Source: Aricia agestis
Lineage: Eukaryota > Arthropoda > Insecta > Lepidoptera > Lycaenidae
Direction: 5' to 3'
Assembly: GCF_905147365.1 (NCBI RefSeq)
Contig: NC_056418.1
Span: forward strand, 14,755,262 to 14,819,261
DNA length: 64,000 nt
Below are positions 63,883 through 64,000 of this stretch, one piece after another. The position numbers were made by a program, and so were the translations under genes. The notes beneath the pieces are model-generated. The model made no database searches, had not been told where the DNA came from, and was given only the letters and a program-made list of their open reading frames with translations. Position 1 is the stretch's first letter. Every line of letters begins with the position of its first letter.

Positions 63883-64000
63883 GTAAGTATTTAAAAGTTC
63901 CATGAATGTTATGTGTAGACTCGTAAAAACACAGAATTTTGTAGATTATAACCGTACATTAATTTTTGATGAACACAATATGAACCTAACCTATAACCGT

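Overview
The window looks like nuclear DNA of a moth or butterfly (Lepidoptera). It is AT-rich and gene-poor. It has small insect-style introns, three genes with the expected animal proteins, and a dense layer of Lepidoptera-type repeats: short Helitrons beginning TCTATACTAATATTATAAA and ending CTAG, tRNA-headed SINEs, a poly-A SINE, and hAT, mariner, piggyBac and Harbinger-like miniatures. No bacterial, viral or organellar gene was seen.

Layout. About 0-24 kb is almost wholly repeats: a 27-bp minisatellite, a full-length decayed mariner, several SINEs, a three-level nest of transposons at 18.3-18.8 kb, and a TTAA-bounded element holding reverse transcriptase and SINE fragments. Two weak coding candidates lie here: an exon at 245-442, and a TATA promoter followed by a two-exon secreted micropeptide at 16.27-16.56 kb. 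From 24.9 to 45.7 kb is a head-to-head gene pair. The clathrin adaptor AP-2 mu subunit is on the minus strand (9 coding exons, 440 residues, first intron of GC-AG type). CTDNEP1/Dullard phosphatase is on the plus strand (6 coding exons, 243 residues, plus a likely intron in its 3' UTR). Both have introns full of transposons, and two large families occur as inverted copies, one in each gene. From 46 to 52 kb there is no recognisable gene apart from UTR sequence. The decapping activator DCP1 (52.0-53.3 kb, minus strand) has an uninterrupted CDS with two TATCGATA motifs upstream. From 57.8 kb to the end lie two THAP zinc-finger gene remnants, each frameshifted. The first carries a 1.93-kb terminal-inverted-repeat element in its intron, flanked by a perfect 8-bp target duplication.

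The three real genes serve separate housekeeping roles: clathrin-mediated endocytosis, nuclear-envelope lipid and BMP signalling control, and mRNA decay. AP-2 mu and Dullard have 916 bp between their start codons and probably share a promoter region. Most of the novelty is in repeat architecture: target-site duplications readable by eye, a filled/empty insertion pair, and a perfect 193-bp inverted repeat around Dullard exon 5 that could affect its splicing. Gene models were built by hand from conserved protein sequence and splice-site logic. UTR limits and transcription starts are inferred.
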